A DNA stretch of 64,000 nt, from contig MSJI02000368.1 of the NCBI GenBank assembly GCA_001931905.2, forward strand, positions 26,681 through 90,680, written 5' to 3'. The notes under the pieces were generated by a model. The model was given only the letters and a program-made list of their open reading frames with translations. It made no database searches and had not been told where the DNA came from. The first letter of the stretch is position 1; each line of letters starts with the position of its first letter. The position numbers and the translations under genes are program-made. Below, piece by piece: positions 43,571 through 54,326 of the stretch. This DNA is from Cladosporium sp. IMV 00045 (lineage: Eukaryota > Ascomycota > Dothideomycetes > Cladosporiales > Cladosporiaceae).

Positions 43571-46356
43571 ATGGCGCCTTCAAATCTCCTCTTTAGGGCA
43601 CTCACGCTTCTTCTGGCACCTCTCGCCCTAGCCCAGAACGATGGATCATTCCAATGCTCCAACTCATCCTCCGCAACCTTCAAAGCCGACCTCACCAATC
43701 TGGGCTGCTACAATGATAGCAGTGTCAGCATCTTGTCGGCTGCCAAGCTAAGTACCATCGCCATGACACCCTCTTTCTGTGCGAGTTGGTGCGGCGAGAG
43801 GGGTTATGCGTACGGTGGGATTAATTTCGGGACGCAGTGCTTTTGTGGGAATCAGCCGAATTTCGCGAATGCTAATGAGATTGATGAGGATCGTTGCAAT
43901 CCTTGCCAGACGGAGCCGGAGAGCAAGTGTGGTGCTACCTACGTGTGAGTTGCTTGTTCTGAATGATGGCTGGGAAGAGTCGTTCCGCTGATCGTTAGTA
44001 CAGGATGACTTTGCTCGAAATCAACAACCCGCAGGGCAACGCGACTATTGGAGCCGATTTATTCACGCCTGCTTGTCAGACGAGTCCGTTGTGCTCAAGG
44101 GACGTCTGTGACACTTCGTTGAGCATCTCCGAGCGGGTGGCTTCCCTGGTGAATGATTTGAGACTCGACGAGAAAATTCACAACCTTGTCGACGCTTCTG
44201 CTGGGTCGCGAAGAATTGGACTGCCGTCGTATGAATGGTGGAGCGAAGCCACTCATGGCGTTGGCGCAGCACCGGGCGTGCAGTTCACACCTTCACCTTA
44301 CAACTTCAGCTATGCCACCAGCTTCCCTTCTCCTATTCATTATGCCGCTGCATTCGACGACGTGTTGGTCAAAGCTATCGGTCAAGTCATTGGACGCGAA
44401 GGCAGAGCTTTTGGCAACAACGGATATGCTGGCTTCGATTACTGGGCCCCAAACATGAACAACATGCGTGATCCTCGTTGGGGACGAGGCCAAGAGACTC
44501 CAGGCGAGGACGTGCTGCATGTTCAGAACTACATCCGCAACTTCGTGCCGGCCATGCAGGGTGACGACCTTGACAACAAACAAATCATCGCCACTTGCAA
44601 GCACTACGCTGTATACGACCTCGAAACAGGCAGATACGGCAACAACTACAATCCCACGCAGCAAGATCTTGCTGACTACTACATGGCCCCTTTCAAGACC
44701 TGCATTCAGGAAGCTCATGTCGGCAGTGTCATGTGCGCTTACAATTCTGTCTTGGGCATCCCGTCATGTGCTAGTGAGTACTTGCTCGAAGAGGTTCTTC
44801 GGGAGCACTGGAATTTCACAGCCGACTATCACTATGTCGTGGGAGACTGCGGCTCCGTAGGCGACATCTACGACTGGCACAATTTCACCGAAAGCTACGA
44901 AGACGCTGCTACGGTCGCTCTCAACGCCGGTACCGACCTTGACTGTGGCTCAACTTTTATCTCGCTCAACGAGTCGTTGGCTGCAAACACCACCACTGTC
45001 GCTCGTATTGACGAGGCTTTGACCAGGCTCTATCATGCACTTTTCACAGTCGGTTTCTTCGACGGTGGCAAATACGAGAGCATTGGTTGGGACGATGTGG
45101 GTACGCCTGAGGCTGATGCTCTAGCGTACGAGGCCGCAGTCGCAGGTCTCACGCTTTTGAAGAACAACAAGAGCTTTCTTCCGGTAGATGACGGTCGTAA
45201 ACGCAAAGTTGCCCTCATTGGGCCGTATGGCAATGTGACGGAAGAAATGCAGGGTGCGTATTCTGGAAGAGCTAGACATATCGTCAGCTTGCTAGAAGCG
45301 CTTGACGGATATGGCGTTTGGGACGTGACGTTCGAGGAGGGTACGGGTATCGCCTCAAACAGTACAGAAGGCTTCGATGCTGCTGTTTCCGCCGCGGGTG
45401 ACGCTGATCTTGTCATCTACGCTGGAGGACTTGATAATTCGCTTGAGCGTGAGACCAGAGACAGAACCACACTCGAATGGCCTGGCAACCAAGTTGACCT
45501 CATTAAAGAGCTGGCCAACACCGGCAAGCCTGTCGTCGTGCTTCAGTTCGGTGGCGGACAAGTCGACGACTCCGCTCTCCTTCACAACAAGAACGTCAAC
45601 GCTCTCATCTGGGCCGGCTATCCCAGCCAAGCAGGAGGCACTGCCTTACTCGACGTTCTGACAGGCAAGAAGTCAATCGCAGGACGTCTTCCCATCACGC
45701 AATACCCAGCTTCCTATGCCGACGAAGTCAGCATCTACGACATAAACCTTCGCGCAAACGACACCTACCCCGGCCGCACATACCAGTGGTACTCTGGCAA
45801 GCCCGTCCTGCCCTTCGGCTACGGCCTGCACTACACCACTTTCTTACAGAAGTGGACTCAAAAGCTGCAAAAGACCTACAACATCCAAGAGCTGGTCAAA
45901 CAAGCACGCTCGGCTTCCAACTCTGCCACCATTCTCCCAGACACAATTCCCTTCGCCACCGTCCAAGCGCGCGTGAAGAACACCGGCCGTCGCGTGAGTG
46001 ACTACGTCGGCCTTCTCTTCCTGTCAAGCAAGAACGCCGGCCCCGCCCCACGGCCGAACAAACGTCTCGTGTCGTACGCGCGCTTGCACGATGTTCCCGT
46101 GCGCGAATCACAGGCTCTCGATCTGCCGTTGACGCTGAGTTCGTTGGCACGCGCGGACGAGAATGGCGATATGGTCATTTACCCTGGCAAGTATGAGCTC
46201 GCTCTCGATGTTGACGAGCGCATTTCGTTCACGTTCGAGCTCAAGGGAAAGCCGGAGGTTGTTGAGTCGTTGCCCAGGCCGAGGGATGAGTATGAGTTCA
46301 CGGTGCCGGTGACGATTCAGCCGCCGAGCTATGCGGATTATGGAGAGAATGTTTAG
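43571..46356 (+). CDS. secreted WSC-GH3 beta-xylosidase, copy A
   Basis: Two exons, 43571-43944 and 44004-46356, give 908 residues. A signal peptide (about 1-21, ending LLAPLALAQ) precedes a Cys-rich WSC domain (about 30-125: LGCYNDSS, MTPSFCASWCGERGYAYGGI, QCFCGN). After the intron comes a complete GH3 enzyme: PSYEWWSEATHGVG, FDYWAPNMNNMRDPRWGRGQ, ETPGEDVLH, IIATCKHYAVYDLE, MCAYNSVLGIPSCAS and YVVGDCGSVGDIYDW, whose Asp is the expected nucleophile. The C-terminal alpha/beta sandwich and FnIII-like domains are present. Motifs match fungal exo-1,4-beta-xylosidases, which release xylose from xylo-oligosaccharides. WSC domains bind wall glycans, so the enzyme may be held at a glucan or xylan surface. 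The ORF is intact and close to copy B. Confidence 0.93.
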
Positions 46357-48058
46357 GATGTCATCGTAGACTTAGGGCTAAGAGACAAAATTACAAATTG
46401 AAACGCGAGATTCAAGTCGACCGTCGACCGAACGGGACTGACGGCCTTTGGCCCTCTGAAATTATATAACGTGCCCGCGCGCGACAGCCTCTTCAATGCA
46501 AGCGAGATCAACCAACGTAGACCATGCTCACGATGCCAGCCGCGTTGTCGTAGGGAGAGTCAACCATAATCATCTCCCCCGGTCGTGCACAAGTAAAAGT
46601 GAGGAGAAAAGACCGCGGGGAAAGAGGAGGAAAAGGGAGAAGAAAGACGCCACGCTTGGGCGCACCAAGCCAACCGAGCGCTAATGCAGGAACCGTTTCA
46701 CCCAATTTAAACCAAAGAGGATCACGCGACGCGGAACGGTTGCCAGATTCATTTATTTGCTCATATGCGCAGAATCGCACGACTCGACTCTCAAACGTAT
46801 TGTGAAAGGGCCAGCGCGAGAGTCGAAGAACAATGTTGGCCCACCGGAACGCTCGCTGCCGAGGAGCGAAAACTCTTGCCTGCCAAGTCAACAAAAGAAT
46901 GAAAAGATACAAGAAAAAAGTTAACGCTCTTCGGTCCCATGGGACGACTTGATTTGTTTCCCCAACAAGGCGCGCAACGGCTTCTTCCATGGTATTGTCG
47001 GAAATACCATGAATGTTTTCTCTTCGGCTTTGAGAGTAACAAGGCTAGACAGATAACCCAGTCCGTGCTCCGTTACTCTCTGACTTGCTAGTCAGTGGTT
47101 GTTAGTGAGACATTCCAGCCCTGAGCAACCATGCGCTTGGGCGGCTAGGGAAACCGACCGGTTGCAATGGGGGGAGAAGCAGAGAGAAAGAGGAGGTGGT
47201 GTGACCTATCTGTGTTGCGGCGGTGGCACAGTCTGTTGTGGTTTTCGTGGAAATTTCAATTTCCCGTGCATGCGATCGGACGCCCATTGGCTCACGATGG
47301 CGGAGTTAATGTGATGTCAATCTATACCAGCGCACCGGTTGGGTTAGTCAGGCAATCAATTGGCAAAGCGACATTACCTGCGCTTCGGCTACTTGTTCGG
47401 GCTTGGGTTCTGCTGCCGTCCCAACCTTCGGAGGGGGGCTTGTCTCGTGTACCAGTGTATACAGCGAGTGATGAGTGAGTACCATGCATATATACCCGAA
47501 AGCCTGACATTTCGCTGGGCGAGCTTCTTTTTCTTCTCTTTTTTCTTCGTTGCGCTATCCGGAATAACCACACTCACGCTCTTTATCAACAACCACTGTC
47601 GCTCATTTGCCAACTGCTGCTGGACAAGCAAACCGACGATCGTTTTGACCAACATCGACTCACTGTCTTTACCGCCGGTTCAACCAAACCGCACACGCTC
47701 TTTACTGGAAGTCTTTCTCAGAGCCAAACATACTATACCCTATACTATCCGACTAAGCTTGTTACGCGATCGACTCGCTTCTTCAACAAACAAAGTCTCA
47801 GACGCCTGGCATTTCATCTAAGCGACGAACAGCACCAGTGTCTCTTCATTCGCGCCGCCAACTCTCGTAACGCAAGGATCGTCCATTTTCCCGATCATTC
47901 AAATCTTTCGATCCTCCAAATCGTCAACAGTAAACATCAACTCCGGAATCGCCACATCCCGCATTCCAATCTCCGTCACCGCACATCCCAAGAACCCGGG
48001 ACCGAGCTTCAACAATCAAATTAACCCATTGCATTCCTTCTCGAAAGTCCAGAACACC
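46357..48058. other. intergenic between xylosidase and GPI-protein genes, copy A
   Basis: The block is about 87-90% identical to 57104-58811. It contains a purine-rich stretch (46596-46650) and, near 47489, the TATA box of the GPI-protein gene followed by a long CT-rich leader. A minus-strand ORF of 160 codons (46508-46990) is broken in copy B and is not accepted. Confidence 0.55.
47489..47494 (+). promoter_or_regulatory. TATA box, GPI-protein gene copy A
   Basis: TATATA followed within 30-60 bases by a C/T-rich tract (47524-47549), a common arrangement at fungal transcription starts. The same pair occurs in copy B at 58236. It implies a 5' UTR of about 0.5 kb. Confidence 0.5.
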
Positions 48059-48451
48059 ATGCGCCTCTCAGTCGTGGCAACGACTCTCTTCCTCGCCGTG
48101 GCGTCTGCCCAGCCGCAGGAAGCCTACGATTCTTCTCCTGATGATGTCCGCTCTACCACATGGACTCTGACGCGCACTGTTGACCGCGTCGTCCAAACCG
48201 TCACTGCCACTCGTGACAATTCCTCGTACCCGCCGACCACCGTTTCGCCGCCGCTGAATACTGCCAGCCTGGAGGTGACGCCGTATGGCAATGGCACTGC
48301 ATCGACTGTAGTGGGGACTGGCGCTGGGCCGTCAGGTAGCGGGGCTACTCAGGCGCCTACTGATGTGCCGTTTTCGGGTGCTGGAAAGGTCGGGTTGGAG
48401 GGTTTGGGGTTCATGGCTGTTGTTGGTTTGGTGGGATTGGTTGGGTTGTGA
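48059..48451 (+). CDS. small Ser/Thr-rich GPI-anchored protein, copy A
   Basis: One exon, 130 residues, start CACCATGCGC at 48059. A signal peptide (MRLSVVATTLFLAVASA) leads to a Thr/Ser/Pro-rich chain with N-x-S/T sites. The C-terminus is Gly/Ser-rich, then hydrophobic (FMAVVGLVGLVGL), the shape of a GPI-attachment signal. There are no cysteines in the mature part. Likely a plasma-membrane or wall-anchored O-glycosylated protein. No family recognised. It lies between the xylosidase and HBS1 in both copies and differs from copy B at few residues (for example D/N near position 43, Y/H near 57, G-F/D-L near the tail). Confidence 0.82.
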   Translation: MRLSVVATTLFLAVASAQPQEAYDSSPDDVRSTTWTLTRTVDRVVQTVTATRDNSSYPPTTVSPPLNTASLEVTPYGNGTASTVVGTGAGPSGSGATQAPTDVPFSGAGKVGLEGLGFMAVVGLVGLVGL

Positions 48452-49217
48452 TATTGAGTATCTTTGATGATTTTTTTTGTTTTGCTTTGTTGCGAGATCA
48501 AAGTATATTGGGATGTCCTGTGAATGTTCTTATTGTTGCTTTGGGAAGAGCTTGATGATGGAGATGTCCGTATGTTTCAAACGCTCCTCTTTTTTATTTT
48601 CTTTCGTTCGTTTTCACTCGTTTGATTTGTGAGATCTGTTTTGTTCTTGCAGTCGACAACGAAGAAGCATGGTGGACTTGCAATTGTTGCGCTTGAGAGC
48701 AATCATTCCATTGTGGAAGATGATCTATCGTATATCATCTGCACTTTGACAGATCAACATGACTTGTTGACTTCGCTTTCATTGTGGGACACTGCCATCT
48801 GTTCGAGCGTGTTTAAAGGCATGCATTGTATGCCTTATGGATTTAGAAGAGGTTGCAGGTCATTGCTCGTTTTTTCTACACGGCATGACAGACGTGTCGT
48901 TGGACATCCAACGAAAAGACACGAACGCAAAAAAATCAAAACAGTCTCTCATTGAAGACAGAAGTCAAGAATAAGGTCGGTACCTTAAGTAATTTGTCTC
49001 CACTTTAGCGTGGTGGGATGTGTGCTTGCCCCGCCGATCTGCCTTCTCTGACGTGACCGACTTTGTGTGAGTCGTTGTTGGCTCGACAAACTACTTCTGT
49101 TGACTTTTTGTCAGAAACAAAAAGTGACCCTTCTGCAACTTCATACTGTTCTTGAGTCTCCAAGTGCTTTTGAGCCTTCTGTCTTTCCCGCAGATCTCTA
49201 TCACACATCCACCCATC
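48452..49217. other. intergenic: GPI-gene 3' flank and HBS1 promoter, copy A
   Basis: T-rich 3' flank, then sequence nearly identical to 59205-59979 close to the HBS1 start. No further gene seen. Confidence 0.5.
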
Positions 49218-49586
49218 ATGTCCGGCCACAAACGAGTCAAGGACATTGACTATGACGACGACGACATCTACTCCGGCGACGAAGAGGACTACGAGAACAC
49301 AGGCGACGATGGCCTGACCGAGGAAGACAGACACAACTTCTCTACCCTGACGCCAGTCGTGCGTGCAGAGCTGGACGAAGCCGGCGTGCAAGTAGCCAAC
49401 AAGGAAATTGAAGATGCCCTCTGGCACTACTTCTGGGACGTGGGCAAAAGCGTGAGCTACCTGAAAAACGCAAAGCAACCCAAGACACCGTCAGCAAAAT
49501 CGACACCCAAGGAGAAGCCAAAGAGCAAATTCGACCAAGCGCAGGAGAAGAGCGCCGAGAAAGCTGGAGGTGAGTTACTCTTTTCC
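49218..49586 (+). pseudogene. HBS1: HBS1 5' fragment (exon 1 and start of intron 1), copy A
   Basis: Exon 1 (49218-49569, 117 codons plus one base) and 17 bases of intron 1 match 59980-60348, then the sequence runs into a 20-N gap. Beyond the gap there is no GTPase part, so as assembled this is a 5' fragment. Against the full gene I count 15 base differences over 352; 14 are synonymous and one is Asp to Glu. That is the pattern of a coding sequence under constraint, not of a dead fragment. The missing part may simply be lost in the gap, or this may be an allele or homeolog of the complete gene. Confidence 0.8.
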
Positions 49587-49606
49587 NNNNNNNNNNNNNN
49601 NNNNNN
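49587..49606. other. assembly gap (20 N)
   Basis: Twenty Ns inside HBS1 intron 1 of copy A, precisely at the junction between the two copies of the duplicated block. Real gap size unknown. Confidence 0.99.
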
Positions 49607-50814
49607 TTTTTTTCGGTGGTCTGTTTGGTTGATTGAGATTTCAACACGACTCCGCGCTACGAGCGGGAGGTAAACGGCTGTCGACACCGAGGACTTGTGG
49701 TTACTCGGGTACTCTTGCTTTTTTGTCTTTCTTTCTTTTTTTTTTAGATGTGGTTAGCGACGGTGTTTGGAGTTTCAATTTGTATTTCCTTTTTTTCTTG
49801 CTCTTTTTCAGCTTGGTCTGCCTTCTCTGCACGGAAGAATATTACACGAGGAGAAGCGAGAACGGACATTATCATCATCTTCAACATTGCCACGATGGTA
49901 TGGGTTTGTTGGTTGTTGGAGTGGTGGCGTGGGTTGATTGATGGGGCGTGTTTGTAGGTGTAAGATTGATGATGAAGAGAGGTATTGATTCAATTCTTGA
50001 CTGGTCTCTTTCTTCTTTCTCCCTTTGATGAATATGATGAATTCGATGACTTGAGTATTTAGGGGAACGAAAACTAACATCACTTCGAATTATCTTCAAC
50101 AAGACCTCACTGAAGAGTTTCCTGCATCCCGCTGACCTGGAAGTACTTGGTAGGTACAACAGTGCACGCCGCCATGTATGTCGAGAAGCTACGATGTGAA
50201 GAGAATTTGGGCTGGGTAGAGACCTTTTGCGAGGGGTTTTTTTTTTCTTTTTTTCTTTTTTTTTTTTTTTTTTGCATCATTCTGATGTCGATGCTGGGGT
50301 TTGTGGTCCTGATTGATGGTGGATGGTTGGGAGTTTACTGATGGTGTTACAGGTCGAAGTGCCTTGATTGTATCGAGGAATGGTAGCCTGGAGGGACAAC
50401 GACTCGCCAGAAGTCCCTGACATCGGTCCTGTCACCTGAAACATCGATGCCAGGCTTTGATATTTTCTATCGGTACAATCGCGATTCAAGTAGTGCATGC
50501 TAAGCTAACAGGATCTGCAGATCGGTTTGCTTCCTTTCGTTTTACTGCGCCTGATGGTCTGGAGTGTGCACGGCTTGCGATTCTCGACGCCTCGCCTCTG
50601 CCTGTGGCTGCATGGTCCCATACTTGCATGTCTAAGCGCCGGAACGGTTGCCTGCATGTGACTTGTACTACATAGAAGAATACCCCTCCAGCTGATTCTC
50701 AGCCTCGCGGCAACTTCGAGTCTGACAACAGTCGACGACATTCTTGTCTTCGACGCTGAAGGTAACACCCTCATATGAAAGTGGCCGTATCTGCTGCGGC
50801 ACCGTTGTTACGCT
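49607..50814. other. junction sequence and left flank of copy B
   Basis: 49607-49737 has no clear match to the corresponding left flank of copy A. From about 49738 it matches 38995 onward. A T-rich insertion (50236-50273) is present here and absent from copy A. It holds what would be the promoter of the second receptor gene. Confidence 0.55.
50236..50273. repeat. T-rich tract specific to copy B
   Basis: Runs of T interrupted by two C, absent at the equivalent place in copy A (near 39500). Simple-sequence expansion. Confidence 0.75.
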
Positions 50815-53518
50815 ATGGAGTCCGATACGTACGGTTCTGGAAATCGCTATCAGGATGTGCGCATTGACGGCTTCTCCAATGTACACCCCGGGAATGTTTA
50901 TTCAACTTATCTTCCTCTTGGTATGGGAAGAATCCGTCCCTATATCTCAACGCCAACTGACAGGGCCTCCACGCAGAACGACCGGAAACGCCACCGAGCC
51001 CTTTTTCTACTGTGCCGTTTTGCCGCGATCCAGATTTCGTCGATCGGGTTCAATTGATGGAAGAGCTTCACAGCAAAATGAGCATGCCTGCTGCGAGAGT
51101 GGCGCTTTGTGGGCTGGGCGGAATTGGGTACAGTTGTCGAGACCCTTCACTAAAAAATGCTCGGCCGCTAAGATTACGACAGGAAATCGCAGCTTGCCAT
51201 AGAGTATGCTTACAGAATGAGGGAAGCGTCGCCGTCGACATGGGTGCTATGGATACACGCGAGTAGTCTTTTCCGTTTCGAAACGAGCATACGCTACATC
51301 CTCGACGATCTGAGGGTTAAAGGTCGCGACGAGCCGAAAGCCAACATCTTTCAGCTTTTGCAAAGGTGGCTTCTTAATCGGACTGCTGACAACAAATGAA
51401 TCCTAATTTTAGACGGAGCAGACAATACAGGTTTCTTGCTCGAATCACCTTTTCCTGCGACCAGCGACGCACAGAAAACAGGACAGTGTCCCAAAAGACG
51501 CATTGACTACCTGCCTTGTTGTCCACATGGATCTATACTTGTGACTACGCGAAGCGCGAATGCAGCTTCGCCAGTGGTCGACCAGAAAAACACGATTTGG
51601 GTGGGACCAATGGATGATAGCAGCGCAATATCTTTGCTGCAGTCAAGGCTTGGTTCTGAAGGCGGCCGTGAAGATCTTGCGGCTCTCGTACGTAACCTCG
51701 GCAATTTACCTCTTGCTTTGACACAGGCAGCATCATTCATCTAGAAAAGACTTCCGAGATTGTCAATTCAAAAGTATCTGGAGCGCATGGAACAAGAGCT
51801 CATAAGACGCGATCTCAACTCCTTCGAGACGAGCTAGATTTGAGGAGAGATCAAGCTGCAGTCAATTCGGTGCTCGCCACATGGCAAATCTCCTTCGGCC
51901 ACATTAGGGCAATCAGGCCATCTGCTGCGGATCTACTTTCTCTGATGTGCTTTTTTGACGGCCACTCGATCCAGGACTCATTGATGATTGGAGGCGGCAA
52001 GGACGACGATGTGAATTCACCGAACAAACTCGAAAGCGATTCCACGCTCAGCGGTTCGGGTGGACGTTTGGAGGGCTTTGACGAGGACTTTGGAGATGAT
52101 CTCAGCCTCTCACGAGGCTATTCCTTTGTCTCACCTACAAGATCTGCTGAAGCCTTTGCGATGCACAGCCTGATACAAGATGCCACGCGGATGTGGCTTT
52201 TCTCAACTGACCAACTCGAATTTTGGACCAATAAAGCCATTAGCCGGCTGGCTTCGAATTTTCCAGAACCTGAATATGCAAATTGGATGATTTGCCGCGC
52301 GATTTTTCCACATGCCATGTGCATGCACGACCTGAAGCCCAAGGACAACGACAAGCTCAAGGTGCTTACGACTACTTTGGACAAAGCTGCACTTTACACA
52401 TTGCTTCAAGGCGACCTTTGCTCCGCTGAGACTCTTTACTCTTCGGCAAGAAAAGCATGGATCAAGATTCATGGACCCGAGAGCCTCGTCACTTTGGGCT
52501 GTATGGACAACATTGCTGAGATCTATTGGCTCCAGGGACGATGGCTAGAGGCGGAACAACTTGATCCTGATCTCTTGGAACGAAAGACCAAGACTCTTCG
52601 TGGATGGCATCCCAAGACATTGATCAACGTGACTAGACTCTCTTCAAGACTGGAGCAGCAGGGACGATACAAAGACGTCGAACACATTGAAGAGAAAGTG
52701 CTTGAAGACTTTTCCGCTGGTCTTGGCCCCAATCACGAAGCCACACTGAGCCGCAAGTCGCACTTCGCCGAGGTTCTATGGAACCACAATGCATGGGACA
52801 AAAGTTGGAACTGAGGCGAGAGGTTGCCAAGAGCAGAGCGAAAGTGCTTGGTAAAGATCAAGATGCTACGATGGAAAGCCTCGCGGACCTGGCCTCGTGC
52901 TATAGATCGCAAAAGATGTGGAAAGAGTGCGAAGATCAAGAAAGGGAGATCGTAGAGATCAAGCGAGACCTCTACGGCCCCGAGCACATCTCAACCCTCA
53001 ACAGCATGGGTAACGTGGCTTCGGCGTGTAAGAGCCAAGGGAAGTGGCCAGAAGTAACAGAACTCGAAAAGCTGGTCATAGCTGGACGAACGAAAGCGCT
53101 TGGGGAAACACACACGGCTACCATGGCGGCAATGGCTGACCTCGCTGCGACCTACGAACAACAAGCGCAGTGGAAAGAGGCAGAAGGGATACTGTCTCTT
53201 TTAGCTCAGCGGAGAGCTGAAACGTTCGGCAAAGACAATATCAACACTCTTCGATGCAAGACCGATCTGGCGAATACGTACAGCTATCAAGGTCGGTGGG
53301 AAGAAGCCGAGAAGCTGCACATGGAGGTCATGGAGTCGAGAACCAGGTTGCTGGGAGAGGACCACCAGGAAATTCTCGAGAGTATGTCGAGGCTCGTTCA
53401 AGCGTATAACATCCAAGGGAAGACTCAGAAGGCTCGGGAGTTGCAGGATTTTGCGATGACCATGGCCTTGCAGCTTCCGCCTATTCGAAATTTGGAAAGG
53501 ATCGGCTGGGACAGGTAG
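50815..53518 (+). pseudogene. NB-ARC/TPR receptor pseudogene, copy B
   Basis: Same three-exon layout as copy A, start 50815, but broken. In-frame stops occur at 51397-51399 (TGA in place of the Trp of the Walker B strand) and at 51742-51744 (TAG after the NLPLALTQAASF motif). A frameshift lies between 51745 and 51840, and a one-base deletion near 52810 (CTGAGG where copy A reads CTGAAG in another frame). The two remaining long frames (51840-52814 and 52778-53518) still show recognisable receptor and TPR sequence, and the C-terminal 30 residues lost from copy A are kept here. The N-terminal amyloid-like motif is altered to SNVHPGNVY. Identity with copy A is about 79% in a 105-base sample. Loss of function is clear from the stops alone. 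Confidence 0.92.
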
Positions 53519-54326
53519 TTGGTAGCGTTTATGCTTTGATATGACTTTACGAACATTCGTGGTATGTTGGAGTCTGGCGGGGCCTCAAGGGACGGCGTTG
53601 AAGAGTTACTGGTTCACTGTTTATCAACCCAGACTGTCGACCAAATAAGCGGAATGGCCTGATTTCGATATGTCGGGCTGAATTCTCCACTTTATGATAT
53701 AACCTTACATGCCCATCACCTTGTCTTAGAAACAGATGTGAGCCTGTTCGTTGCTTCAAAACAGATAAAGTGGCTGTTGCCAGTCGTGCTCTCTTGCGGA
53801 AAGGACAAGTGAGGTTGGTCCGGATATAGGCAAATTGCAAGCTTGCCGCACGATCGACGGTGGAGATCAACAAAAATTGGGTCTGAGTGCGGGGGAATTC
53901 ACTTTTTGGGAGTGAATTGTTACTTTGATCTGAACATCACTCTATTGTCTGCCTGGATGAGCTCTGAATCCGTTCAGCCTGATCTCGCTCTGACGCATCA
54001 TGTGTGCCATGTTGCATGTGTTAGCTAAAGGTTCTTCTGGATGACGACAACCTCACAGCTCTCTCCCTCTTGTTATGTGGGATCGCCCAAATTCGCGTTC
54101 TTACACTTTCCAGCTTGCAGGTCGTGTGCCTTAGCGCCATCGAAAATGAGGAGTCGAACAAACCGGGATGCCGGCAAAATGCTACATCTCACACATGAGC
54201 TGTATAGTGTGGACAGTATAAAGGTGCCCTAGCCCTAAGTCACCATGCAGGAACAACCGACAAGGCTCCCTCTACCCGTCAGGGCTGGCTCTAAACAGAC
54301 CTACACATTGCTCAAGACTAACTACC
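53519..54326. other. intergenic; xylosidase promoter, copy B
   Basis: Matches 42761-43570. Contains the TATA box listed next and, at 54245, an upstream ATG whose 67-codon frame overlaps the xylosidase start in another frame. Confidence 0.55.
54217..54223 (+). promoter_or_regulatory. TATA box of WSC-GH3 gene, copy B
   Basis: TATAAAG, 110 bases before the ATG at 54327; identical element and distance in copy A. Confidence 0.65.

Larger units (their letters stand above)
38995..49586 (+). repeat. segmental duplication, copy A (~10.6 kb)
   Basis: Copy A contains receptor gene, WSC-GH3 gene, GPI-protein gene and the first exon of HBS1. Equivalent points in copy B lie at +10743 (left edge), +10746 (receptor ATG), +10756 (xylosidase ATG), +10753 (GPI ATG) and +10762 (HBS1 ATG), so the two are collinear with only small indels. 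The copy is cut by the N gap inside HBS1 intron 1. Confidence 0.95.

Noticed and set aside
46508..46990. Minus-strand ORF of 160 codons between the xylosidase and GPI-protein genes
   Set aside because: In copy B the same frame is broken by a one-base difference near 57705 and ends after about 20 codons, no motif is visible, and sequence similarity between copies is no evidence because the whole block is duplicated.
50815..53518. Repeat-induced point mutation (RIP) as the cause of receptor copy B decay
   Set aside because: The stop at 51397 is within a cluster of mixed substitutions and the frameshifts are indels; differences in the sampled segments show no dominant CpA-to-TpA bias, and the neighbouring duplicated genes are intact.
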